A stretch of 64,000 nucleotides of DNA from Pseudomonas aestuarii (GTDB lineage: Bacteria; Pseudomonadota; Gammaproteobacteria; Pseudomonadales; Pseudomonadaceae), in NCBI RefSeq assembly GCF_027988105.1, contig NZ_JAQJZJ010000009.1, positions 62,001-126,000 on the forward strand. The letters are read 5' to 3'. The notes beneath the pieces were generated by a model. That model saw only the letters and a program-made list of their open reading frames with translations, did not search any database and was not told where the DNA came from. The translations under genes and the position numbers were made by a program. Shown here in pieces: positions 8,381 to 16,111 of this stretch (its first letter is position 1; every line of letters begins with the position of its first letter).

Positions 8381-8947
8381 ATGCCCTTGCACCCGTGCAA
8401 AAACGCACTCACCTCTGGCGTCGTCTTTGCCATAGTCGCAACAATGAGCAACACGGTCGGCGCGCAGCCACTATCTCAGGATGTTGCCGATGCCCGGCAG
8501 GAAACCCAAGTCTGGAAAGCCTATGCGCTGAATCCGCATTTAAGCGCTGACCACCTTGAGGTGTCAGTGCTCAATGGCAAGGCCACCCTGAGCGGCGAGG
8601 TAGAGACCGCCGCCAACAAGACGCTGGCCAAAGCCATAGCGCTGAGCGTCAAGGGAATCCTCGCCGTGGATAACCGGATAGTGGTGCAAACGAAGCTGAT
8701 TGAGGTCGACAGCCAGGTCCGGGCTGGCGCCGAACAATCTGGCAGCGACAGCTGGATCAGCGATCCAGGGCCGTCGGCCTTATTGCACACCAACGCTACA
8801 AGTACTCCCCTTACTCCGCTTGAGCGCGGCGCAGTGAGCAAGCCGGGTGACAAGCCAGCCAACCGGGCAAAATTTCCAACGGAGCAAGAACGGCCACAGC
8901 CCTCGCCCGAACTTAAACGTCTTAATCCAGATGCATTCAGGTTTTAG
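8381..8947 (+). CDS. Periplasmic BON-domain protein
   Basis: This is a 188-residue exported protein. A signal peptide (about residues 1-28, ending VGAQ) is followed by one BON domain at roughly residues 40-105, with LEVSVLNGKATLSGEVETAANKTLAKAIALSVKGILAVDNRI. A low-complexity polar tail follows. BON domains are thought to bind phospholipid membranes, and single or tandem BON proteins such as OsmY are osmotic or envelope stress proteins. GGAG eight bases before the ATG supports the start. It stands alone between two long gaps. The tail after residue 110 matches nothing I know. Confidence 0.8.
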   Translation: MPLHPCKNALTSGVVFAIVATMSNTVGAQPLSQDVADARQETQVWKAYALNPHLSADHLEVSVLNGKATLSGEVETAANKTLAKAIALSVKGILAVDNRIVVQTKLIEVDSQVRAGAEQSGSDSWISDPGPSALLHTNATSTPLTPLERGAVSKPGDKPANRAKFPTEQERPQPSPELKRLNPDAFRF

Positions 8948-9035
8948 TTCAGCGGGTGATCGCTGATAGCGCTGTTGCATGCTGCAGGCATAGGCCCCCC
9001 ATGCCATGGATATGGTTCAAAGGAGTGAATACGAC

Positions 9036-11123
9036 ATGGCCAATCGAATCCTGATCATCAGCGCTGACGCCGCTGATGCAGCGGTGTTGCAGGAGGTACT
9101 GGGCAAGGCCAAAGACGGCCTATTCATCATCGAATGGCTGACCTGTCTTGGCGATGCCCTGGAAAGGCTCAACACCGGCGATATCGACGCGATCCTGACC
9201 GCCCTCTCGCTGCCTGATTGCCAAGGTCTGGAGACCTTCGACCAGTTGTTCGCGCTGGTACCCCACACGCCCATCATGGCCCTCTGCGAAGCGGATGAAG
9301 AGCTCGCGGAGCAAGCGGTCCAAAGGGGCGCACAAGGCTACCTGGCAAAAGGTCATCTTGGCAGTTACCTGGTCGCGCAATCGCTGCGCAATATCATCCA
9401 GCGCAGTGCCGTCAGGGAAAGCGTCTTGATAGAAAAAGCGCGTGCCGAGACCACCCTCAACTCGATCAGCAATGCCGTCATAGCTACCGACCTGTCGGGC
9501 AATGTCGACTACCTGAATGTGGCGGCCGAGCAGATGACCGGCTGGTCCCGGCAGGAAGCCGGCGGCCGTCCTATCACCGAGGTGATGCATATCGTCAACA
9601 GTACGACGCGTGCGCCCGTGCACAACCCGATCCAGTGGGTACTCGAGCAGGGCAAGCCGCAGGTCCTGTCCGCGGGTACGATCCTGATCAAACGCGATGG
9701 CAGCGAAGCGATGATCGAGGACTCCGCCGCGCCGATCCACGACGCCAACGGACAGCTCAGCGGCGCCGTGATCGTGTTCCATGACATCACCGCCGCGCAG
9801 GCGATGAGCGTGAAAATGGCCCACTTGGCGCATCACGACTGCTTGACCAATCTACCCAACCGCCTGCTCCTCAACGACCGCATCGCACAAGCGATAACCC
9901 TGGCCGAACGCCACGGCACTAGTCTCGCCGTACTGTTCCTCGACCTGGACAACTTCAAGCACATCAACGATTCACTGGGCCATGCCATCGGCGACCAACT
10001 GCTGCAATCGGTTGCTCAACGCCTGTGTGCTTGTGTACGTAATTCCGACACGGTGAGCCGCCCGGGGGGCGACGAATTCGTCGTGCTGGTCGCCGAAGAA
10101 CATCAGGCGCAAGACGCTGCATTAACGGCAAACAAGATCCTCAGTTCCCTGGCAAGGCCACACCGCATCGCGGCCCATGAACTGCACGTGACGAGCAGTA
10201 TCGGCATCAGCATTTATCCAAACGACGGCCTGAGCGCAGAGAGCCTGATCAAGCAGGCCGACACCGCGATGTACCGGGCCAAGGAACATGGTGGCAACAA
10301 CTTCCAGTTCTTCAGGAATGAAATGAACATCCACGCGCACGAGCGGCGACTGGTCGAGCGCCATTTGCGCGCGGCATTGGCGCGGCAGGAGTTCGTCCTG
10401 CACTATCAACCCAAGATCAATCTGCTTAGCGGCACCCTCATGGGTGCAGAGGCACTGCTGCGCTGGAACCACCCGCAATGGGGGCTGGTGCTGCCCAGCC
10501 GTTTTGTGTCGATTGCGGAAGAATGCGGCCTGATTGTGCCAATTGGTCGCTGGGTGCTGGGTGAAGCCTGTGCCCAGGCCAAACGCTGGCAAGAAGCCAG
10601 CTCGCGGGCCACGCCGGTTGCAGTCAACCTCAGCGCAACAGAGTTTCGCCATGAGGATTTCGTTGCAGGTGTTCGCGCCATCCTGAGCGACAGCGGATTG
10701 GCACCCGGCAACCTACAACTGGAAGTGAGCGAACGCGTATTGATGCGCAATGCCAAGGCCAGCATCGCGATACTGCATCAACTCAAGGAGATGGGCATCC
10801 AGATCGCGGTGGACGACTTCGGTACCGGTAACTCTGGCTTGAACTACCTGAGTCAGCTCCCGATCGACGCCGTGAAAATCGACCAGTCGTTCATCCAGGC
10901 CATTGGTTCCGCTAACGGCAATGAGGCGATTGTCCGCACCGTGATCGCCATGGGCGCCAGCCTCAATCATCGGGTGATCGCCAAAGGCATCGAGCAGCAA
11001 TCGCAACTGGCATTTCTGCAACAACAGCAGTGCGAGGAAGGACAGGGTTACTATCTCGGTCGGCCGCTGGTTGCAGCGCAGTTCTCCAGGTTTCTGCGGA
11101 CGGGCCTTGGCACAACGCTCTAG
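9036..11123 (+). CDS. GGDEF-EAL protein with degenerate receiver and PAS domain
   Basis: This 695-residue cytoplasmic protein would make or break c-di-GMP. A receiver-like domain (about residues 3-120) comes first, but the phospho-acceptor Asp is replaced (ILTALSLPD instead of ILLDLSLPD), while the Lys in GYLAKG remains. A PAS domain follows (about 145-265), then GGDEF with intact RPGGDEF and EAL with GAEALLRW, NLSATEF, DDFGTGNSGL and VKIDQSF. The usual AEGVE motif reads AKGIE, which may lower phosphodiesterase activity. The ATG at 9036 is preferred because AAAGGAG lies ten bases upstream; an ATG at 9006 adds ten residues. It is a single gene with no membrane segment. Confidence 0.9.
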   Translation: MANRILIISADAADAAVLQEVLGKAKDGLFIIEWLTCLGDALERLNTGDIDAILTALSLPDCQGLETFDQLFALVPHTPIMALCEADEELAEQAVQRGAQGYLAKGHLGSYLVAQSLRNIIQRSAVRESVLIEKARAETTLNSISNAVIATDLSGNVDYLNVAAEQMTGWSRQEAGGRPITEVMHIVNSTTRAPVHNPIQWVLEQGKPQVLSAGTILIKRDGSEAMIEDSAAPIHDANGQLSGAVIVFHDITAAQAMSVKMAHLAHHDCLTNLPNRLLLNDRIAQAITLAERHGTSLAVLFLDLDNFKHINDSLGHAIGDQLLQSVAQRLCACVRNSDTVSRPGGDEFVVLVAEEHQAQDAALTANKILSSLARPHRIAAHELHVTSSIGISIYPNDGLSAESLIKQADTAMYRAKEHGGNNFQFFRNEMNIHAHERRLVERHLRAALARQEFVLHYQPKINLLSGTLMGAEALLRWNHPQWGLVLPSRFVSIAEECGLIVPIGRWVLGEACAQAKRWQEASSRATPVAVNLSATEFRHEDFVAGVRAILSDSGLAPGNLQLEVSERVLMRNAKASIAILHQLKEMGIQIAVDDFGTGNSGLNYLSQLPIDAVKIDQSFIQAIGSANGNEAIVRTVIAMGASLNHRVIAKGIEQQSQLAFLQQQQCEEGQGYYLGRPLVAAQFSRFLRTGLGTTL

Positions 11124-11178
11124 CAGGCCGTGTTTAACCCAGTATCGGCAACGCAGGTAGTTTTCAACAGCCTGCTAG
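11120..11178. repeat. Inverted repeat between convergent genes
   Basis: CTAGCAGGC (11120-11128) and GCCTGCTAG (11170-11178) are perfect inverted arms 41 bases apart, starting at the stop codon of the GGDEF-EAL gene. The pair may act as a bidirectional terminator or be a dispersed repeat. There is no clear T-run. Confidence 0.35.
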
Positions 11179-11225
11179 GCCATGCTGCAGAAGTCTGTTG
11201 CGCGAAGCGAACCGAGCCCTGTGGC

Positions 11226-11933
11226 CTACTTCAGCAACTGCGCGTAGTCATCGATGGCCGCCTCGTAACACTCGCATGAGGCGGCTTCCAGCCCTTTGCG
11301 ATCGAGGATGCTGATCTCGCCGCGGGTGTAGTGGATCAGGCCACGCAGTTGCAAGGCACCGGCGGCGACGGTGACGCCACTTCTGCGCACCCCGAGCATG
11401 TCGGCCAGGTATTCGTGGGTCAGGTAGAAGTGATCGGCGTGCGCGCGGTCGTGGGTCATCAGTAACCAGCGCGCCAGACGCGGTTCGATTTCATGGAAAT
11501 GGGTACAGGCGGCGGTTTGCGACAGCTGCGCCATCAGTACATACAGGTAGCGGTTGAGTGTGCGCAGCAGCTCCGGGCACTCCTGCAACTCGCGGCGAAA
11601 ATGTGCCGCGTTGATCCGCAATACAGTGCCGGTGCCCTGCACCACCGCGCGCATCGGCACAGTGTTCACGCCAAGAATCAGGGTCGCGCCAAGCATGCCT
11701 TCACTGCCAATCAGGCCCATTTCCAGCGGCTGATGGTCACGCAGCGTGGTCACCAGCGAGATAAACCCGGTCAGCGGAAAGTACAGGTGGCGTAAGGTTT
11801 GATCAGGCTCGCAGAGGATGGTGCCGAACACTAGATCGACTTGTTCGCAGCACTCCAAGAATCGTTGCGACTCCTTGTGCGGCAAACGTGCTAGCAGCTG
11901 GTTAACCACGGGACCCCGTATTGCTGCTGACAT
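11226..11933 (-). CDS. Crp/Fnr-family transcriptional regulator (paralog 1)
   Basis: This 235-residue regulator has an N-terminal cyclic-nucleotide-binding-like beta-roll (about residues 20-140) and a C-terminal Crp-type helix-turn-helix with LTHEYLADMLGVRRSGVTVAAGAL. There is no N-terminal Cys cluster for an iron-sulfur centre, so it is not Anr/Fnr itself. Cysteines at ECCEQ, TAACTH and SCECYE could be redox-active. ATG 11933 was chosen because the protein then aligns with its paralog 12096-12830; a GTG at 11972 is in frame but lacks a good ribosome site. A TTGAT-N4-ATCGA site at 12061-12074 suggests control by Anr. The ligand is unknown. Confidence 0.83.
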   Translation of the reverse strand: MSAAIRGPVVNQLLARLPHKESQRFLECCEQVDLVFGTILCEPDQTLRHLYFPLTGFISLVTTLRDHQPLEMGLIGSEGMLGATLILGVNTVPMRAVVQGTGTVLRINAAHFRRELQECPELLRTLNRYLYVLMAQLSQTAACTHFHEIEPRLARWLLMTHDRAHADHFYLTHEYLADMLGVRRSGVTVAAGALQLRGLIHYTRGEISILDRKGLEAASCECYEAAIDDYAQLLK

Positions 11934-12060
11934 TCCAACGCCCTGCAGCACGAGAAAGTCGGGACGCGACACAGGAAAGGTGCCGATCAGTCCCGATTCA
12001 GCAGTCTGATTGAGCGACGATGACTTGTCTGTTCGCTATGGTACAGATGATGCTAATACC

Positions 12061-12074
12061 TTGATTGACATCGA
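12061..12074. promoter_or_regulatory. Anr/Fnr-type box upstream of the Crp/Fnr paralog 1 gene
   Basis: TTGAT-TGAC-ATCGA differs by one base from the Anr/Fnr consensus TTGAT-N4-ATCAA. On the minus strand a -10-like TACCAT (12038-12043) lies about 27 bases downstream of the box centre, as in a class II Fnr promoter for the regulator at 11226-11933. The match was found by eye. Confidence 0.4.
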
Positions 12075-12095
12075 ATATGTTTACTGCCCGACACA

Positions 12096-12830
12096 TTAAC
12101 CCAGCGCAATCACTTGAACCGCAAAGGGCAGCAGGCGATCCGTTTCCTTCTTTACCACTGCATAGCACTCGCAGCTCATCTGCTCGAGCTTGGGCCGGTT
12201 GGTCACCCTGATGCGCCCGCGGCTGTATTCGATCACCCCCGACTTATGCAGCTTGCCAGCCGCCTCGGTGACGCCCTCACGGCGCACGCCCAACATATTG
12301 GCGATCAGCTCCTGGGTCATGACCAGCTCATTGGTTGGCAAGCGATCGAGCGACAGTAGCAACCAGCGGCACAGTTGCTGGTCAATCGAATGGTGGCGGT
12401 TACACACTGCCGTCTGCGACATTTGGGTGATCAGCGCCTGGGTATAACGCAGCATCAGGTGCAGCATCTCGCTGTGGCGATTGACCTCATCCTTGAACTG
12501 CCGCGAGGGCAGTCGATACGCATATCCGGCGCTCTGCACGATGGCACGGCTGGTGGTGCTCTCGCCGCCCATGAACACGGCGACGCCAATCAACCCTTCA
12601 TTCCCCAATACGGAAATTTCCGCCGAGGCACCGTTCTCCATCACATAGAGCAGCGAAACAATCGAGTCGGTTGGGAAATACACATGGCTCAAGGTATCGC
12701 CGGACTCATACAGAACCTTGCCCAAGGGCAGTGGCACCAGCTCCATCTTGGGCTGTAACCGATTTTGGACGTCCAGAGGCAATGCAGCCAAAAGAAGATT
12801 TTTTTGGGGGGTTATGGGCAACTCAGACAT
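12096..12830 (-). CDS. Crp/Fnr-family transcriptional regulator (paralog 2)
   Basis: This 244-residue protein is a paralog of the gene downstream of it. The sensor part carries LPLGKVLYESGDTLSHVYFPTDSIVSLLY and SVLGNEGLIGVAVFMGGE, and the helix-turn-helix MTQELIANMLGVRREGVTEAAGKL. Both proteins share the family feature of a Cys pair near the C-terminus (SCECY). The ATG at 12830 was preferred to one at 13007 because MSELPITPQKNLLLAALP is a typical start for this subfamily. A strong hairpin and a GTGCG-N4-CGCAC palindrome lie upstream. It could be autoregulated and may control the stress genes nearby (inference). Confidence 0.82.
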   Translation of the reverse strand: MSELPITPQKNLLLAALPLDVQNRLQPKMELVPLPLGKVLYESGDTLSHVYFPTDSIVSLLYVMENGASAEISVLGNEGLIGVAVFMGGESTTSRAIVQSAGYAYRLPSRQFKDEVNRHSEMLHLMLRYTQALITQMSQTAVCNRHHSIDQQLCRWLLLSLDRLPTNELVMTQELIANMLGVRREGVTEAAGKLHKSGVIEYSRGRIRVTNRPKLEQMSCECYAVVKKETDRLLPFAVQVIALG

Positions 12831-12847
12831 CTCACACTCTATGAATT

Positions 12848-12864
12848 GGGGGGCATAGCCCCCC
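12848..12864 (-). promoter_or_regulatory. GC-rich hairpin in the leader of the Crp/Fnr paralog 2 gene
   Basis: GGGGGGC-ATA-GCCCCCC forms a perfect seven-pair stem 17 bases before the ATG, close to a weak ribosome-binding site. It could affect translation or mRNA stability of the regulator. Only the inverted repeat is seen; the effect is inferred. Confidence 0.35.
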
Positions 12865-12947
12865 CTTGGAAACAGCTTATCGGTAGTCGTAGGCAGGATT
12901 GTCTTTACGCTGTGGAACATGATGGCCATAGTGGCACCATGCCATCT

Positions 12948-12961
12948 GTGCGTTATCGCAC
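12948..12961. promoter_or_regulatory. GTGCG-N4-CGCAC palindrome upstream of the Crp/Fnr paralog 2 gene
   Basis: This is a perfect inverted repeat, GTGCG-TTAT-CGCAC, about 120 bases before the regulator start at 12830. The flanks (TGCGTTATCG, then ACATAGC) are repeated almost exactly at 13354-13373. Confidence 0.45.
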
Positions 12962-13035
12962 ATAGCGTTTCGAGAATTGCAGGTCGATCTGAAGCGCCAC
13001 GCGTCAATCAATGCGCTGCACAGCAGGCGGCAGCG

Positions 13036-13194
13036 TCACAGCCGGCCCATCAACAGCAGTACCAGCACGATGATCAACACCAGGCCCAAGCCGCCAGTAG
13101 GGGCATAGCCCCAGCTCCGGCTATGCGGCCATGCGGGGATCGCCCCCACCAGCATCAGAATCAGCACGATCAACAGAATCGTTCCCAAGCTCAT
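13036..13194 (-). CDS. DUF3309 small membrane protein
   Basis: This 52-residue hydrophobic peptide begins MSLGTILLIVLILMLVGAIP and contains the DUF3309 core PAWPHSRSWGYAPTGGLG. A second hydrophobic helix ends MGRL. Such proteins are common single genes in pseudomonads and other proteobacteria, often induced by stress, with no known mechanism. It probably spans the inner membrane twice. The start at 13194 follows a GGGAGATCGCC leader with the Shine-Dalgarno sequence about eight bases upstream. It sits between the Crp/Fnr regulators and the divergent cardiolipin synthase gene. Confidence 0.85.
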   Translation of the reverse strand: MSLGTILLIVLILMLVGAIPAWPHSRSWGYAPTGGLGLVLIIVLVLLLMGRL

Positions 13195-13514
13195 GGCGAT
13201 CTCCCTGAATGGTTCGAGTTCGCGGACGCAGAAACCTCAATATGAGGTTTCATCCTCATCGCAGCGAGCCATGCCGATTCACGTTGAGCGTCTCACATCG
13301 AACACCCTCGACCCGGCACCTTCACAGTTTGAACAGCTAGCGCGCTCAGTTCGGTGCGTTATCGAACATAGCAATCACCCAGCGACGGGCACCAAACGCT
13401 GTCGTGCCGGCTGAATATGGCATCGCGTCCCTCCTTTACGTGTACATTCAGGCGACTCCATCGCTTCGACAGCCACCCGGCTGCAGCGCGCGCGACCTCC
13501 GGGGAAGATGACCA
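13195..13514. promoter_or_regulatory. Divergent control region with palindromes
   Basis: This 320-base gap between the DUF3309 and cardiolipin synthase genes has no gene I can support. It holds a near-perfect inverted repeat GAAACCTCA-ATA-TGAGGTTTC at 13231-13251, about 40 bases before the DUF3309 start. It also holds a GTGCG-TTAT-CGAAC site at 13354-13367 that matches the palindrome at 12948-12961. Confidence 0.45.
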
Positions 13515-14903
13515 ATGCAAGCAGCGTATAGCTGGAAGCTGTGTATCACGGCAATCCTCAGCCTGGCGCTGGGTGCCTGCAGTTCCTTGCCGACCCTCAC
13601 GCCCGATATGGCGCGCCGCGATGCGCCGCCGGTACAACTCGACGGGCCACAGGGGCCACTGTCGTCCGCGCGGAGCAAGGCCATTCTCGATCGACTGCAG
13701 GCGCGCGGTGTCGAGACCAATATCTTCAAGCTGCACCTGGCGGTCGAAGAAGCCATCGTCGGCAGCCCCCTGACCAGCGACAACAAGGTCGAACTGCTGC
13801 AGGACGGCCCCGAAACCTATCAGGCAATGATCAACGCAATCGACGCCGCACTCGATCACATCAACATGGAAAGCTTCATTATCGAAGACGACGAGGTCGG
13901 CCAGCGCTTCGCCGACGCGCTGATCGCCAAGCAGCGGGCCGGTGTGCAGGTCAATCTGATCCGCGACAGCGTCGGCACCCTGCGCACACCAAGCTCGTTC
14001 TTCTCGCGCCTCAGCGCGGCCGGAATCCAGGTGCTGGAGTTCAACCCGGTCAACCCGCTGACCGCCAAGGCCGGCTGGTCGGTGAACCAGCGCGACCATC
14101 GCAAACTGCTGATCATCGACGGGCGTATTGCCTTTCTCGGCGGCGTCAACATCAGCAGCGTCTATTCTGGCGGTTCCTTCAGCCCGCAATCGATTAAACG
14201 CCCCAACGATGCACTGCCTTGGCGCGACACCCACCTGCAACTCGAAGGCCCGGTGGTGGGCGAGCTGCAAAAGCTGTTCATCGAAACCTGGGAAAAGCAG
14301 CAAGGCGAACCCCTCGCGCCACGCGACTACTTCCCGGTCAGCCAGCACCTGGGAAACGATGTGGTACGCGCAGTCGGCAGCTCGCCGGACGACCCCTACA
14401 GCCTGATCTACGTCACCCTGATCTCGGCGCTGCGCAGTGCCCAAAGCGAGATCTGGCTGACCAACGCCTACTTCGTGCCCGACCCGCAGTTGCTCGCGGC
14501 GCTCAAGCAGGCGGCGGCGCGCGGCGTCGACGTGCAGTTGATCCTGCCCAGCAGCACCGACTCCTGGCTGGTCTTGCATGCAGGCCGCGCCTACTACAGC
14601 GAGCTGCTGAAGGCCGGGGTCAAGCTGCACCAACGCCGCGATGCCCTGCTGCATGTGAAGACCGCCGTGATCGACGGAGTCTGGTCGACCGTCGGCTCGA
14701 CCAACCTTGACTGGCGCAGTTTCCTGCACAACCAGGAGGTCAATGCGGTGGTGCTCGGCACGGATTTCGGCGGCAAGATGCGCGCCGCCTTTCTCGCCGA
14801 CCTGGATAAGTCGGAACAGATCACTCTGGAAAAATGGCGTCGTCGCCCCCTCGACGCAAGAGTCAAGGAATTGCTCGGACGCCTGTGGGAGTACTGGTTG
14901 TGA
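13515..14903 (+). CDS. Cardiolipin synthase-like phospholipase D family lipoprotein
   Basis: This 462-residue enzyme has two phospholipase D HKD motifs: RDHRKLLIIDG (H195, K197, D202) and LLHVKTAVIDG (H380, K382, D387). Both are intact, so it is probably an active phosphatidyl transferase of the ClsB/ClsC type that joins phospholipids into cardiolipin. The N-terminus has a lipoprotein-like signal with SLALGAC at residues 16-22, so the protein may be membrane-anchored outside the cytoplasm. GGGGAAG seven bases before the ATG supports the start. The downstream gene starts with GTG overlapping this stop by four bases, so the two products are coupled. Confidence 0.86.
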   Translation: MQAAYSWKLCITAILSLALGACSSLPTLTPDMARRDAPPVQLDGPQGPLSSARSKAILDRLQARGVETNIFKLHLAVEEAIVGSPLTSDNKVELLQDGPETYQAMINAIDAALDHINMESFIIEDDEVGQRFADALIAKQRAGVQVNLIRDSVGTLRTPSSFFSRLSAAGIQVLEFNPVNPLTAKAGWSVNQRDHRKLLIIDGRIAFLGGVNISSVYSGGSFSPQSIKRPNDALPWRDTHLQLEGPVVGELQKLFIETWEKQQGEPLAPRDYFPVSQHLGNDVVRAVGSSPDDPYSLIYVTLISALRSAQSEIWLTNAYFVPDPQLLAALKQAAARGVDVQLILPSSTDSWLVLHAGRAYYSELLKAGVKLHQRRDALLHVKTAVIDGVWSTVGSTNLDWRSFLHNQEVNAVVLGTDFGGKMRAAFLADLDKSEQITLEKWRRRPLDARVKELLGRLWEYWL

Positions 14904-15808
14904 GGCCTTTCCGGCCTGCCGTCGCGGGCTGTTTGCAGTGGCGACACGCGGCCGTGCTGCTGGCGCTGCTACTTGCACCGCAGGTCTACGCGCAAGACCC
15001 GGAGTCACTCAGGGCCCGGCATGCCGCCCTGGCTGAACAGCTCAGCGACAACCCGTTCCAACGCCCGTTGCATCTCGAATCCCGGCAAACCGCCGACGCG
15101 TTGCAGGGCGACATCTATGCGCTGATCGAACAGCCCTATGCCGTGGTCGGCACAGCATTGCAAGGCAGCGCGCACTGGTGTGACATCCTGATCCTGCACC
15201 TGAATGTGAAAAGCTGCGGCGTCTCATCGCAGACCGATGGTGAGAGCCTGCGCATCCATATCGGCCGCAAGTCCGAGCAGACGCTGGCCGATGCCTACCT
15301 GTTCGAATTTACCTACCGGGTCGCAACGGCTACGCCCGACTTCCTCCAGGTGCTGCTGGAAGCCGAGGACGGACCGCTGGGCACCAGCCGCTACCGCATC
15401 AATCTCGAAGTGGTGGCACTCGATGCCCAGCGCAGCTTCCTGCACCTGTCCTACTCCTATGCTTACGGCATGGCCGCCAGCGTCGCCGCACAGAGTTACC
15501 TGGCGACGCTGGGACGCAACAAGGTGGGATTCAGCATCCTCGAACACAGCGCCGAAGGGCAACCCGTCTACATCGGTGGCATGCGCGGGGTGATCGAACG
15601 CAACACCATGCGCTATTACCTGGCGATCGAGGCCTACCTGGGCGCCCTGGCGGCGCCGCCAGCGACGCGCCTGGAACAACGCCTGACCCTCTGGCACAGC
15701 GCTATCGAGCAATACCCGGCGCAACTGCACGAACTCGAGCGCGAGCAGTACCTGACGATGAAGCACAAGGAAATCCAGCGTCAGCAGGCGGACGCCGCTG
15801 GCGAATAA
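14900..15808 (+). CDS. Exported protein of unknown function coupled to the Cls-like gene
   Basis: I do not recognise this 302-residue protein. It starts with GTG at 14900, overlapping the upstream stop (GTGA), with GGGAG about ten bases before. The start gives a signal peptide ending APQVYAQ near residue 32. The mature part is soluble-looking, with a beta-rich stretch (YLFEFTYRVATATPDFLQVLLEAED), two cysteines in HWCDILILHLNVKSCG and a helical, charged C-terminus. Coupling to a phospholipase D-like enzyme suggests a periplasmic partner in lipid modification (inference). An in-frame ATG lies upstream at 14834 inside the Cls-like gene but would destroy the signal peptide. Confidence 0.7.
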   Translation: MRPFRPAVAGCLQWRHAAVLLALLLAPQVYAQDPESLRARHAALAEQLSDNPFQRPLHLESRQTADALQGDIYALIEQPYAVVGTALQGSAHWCDILILHLNVKSCGVSSQTDGESLRIHIGRKSEQTLADAYLFEFTYRVATATPDFLQVLLEAEDGPLGTSRYRINLEVVALDAQRSFLHLSYSYAYGMAASVAAQSYLATLGRNKVGFSILEHSAEGQPVYIGGMRGVIERNTMRYYLAIEAYLGALAAPPATRLEQRLTLWHSAIEQYPAQLHELEREQYLTMKHKEIQRQQADAAGE

Positions 15809-16111
15809 GCGCCAAGGGCTGCACCGACGCGACCAATAGCAGGGCGACACCGTGCAGCGCCTCCTCGATTCGCGACCAGCGCAGGCTGGCGAGAATTGGC
15901 CGCGGGCTGCCGGGCAAACGGCGCAATCAGGCCAGGACTTGCAAACCATCGGCCGGCATGGCCTGCAACTGGCCATCCCAGGCGCTCTGCTGGACCATTG
16001 GTGACATCTCGATCTGGTTGCAGCGCAGCGGCAACTCGCAATTGCCAGGGCGCAGCGCGCTCATGCGAGGGCGCGCCCAGTCTAGGCAGCCGCGCGCACC
16101 CTAGCAGTCGG
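15809..16111. other. Gap without a recognised gene
   Basis: This is a 303-base stretch between the exported-protein gene and eda. On the minus strand 15927-16064 could encode a 45-residue peptide (MSALRPGNCELPLRCNQIE and onwards) downstream of eda, but it has no clear ribosome site or family. I see no repeat, terminator or RNA gene. Confidence 0.4.

Noticed and set aside
13359..15008. A 549-codon minus-strand frame
   Set aside because: Antisense to the Cls-like gene with intact HKD motifs; no family features.
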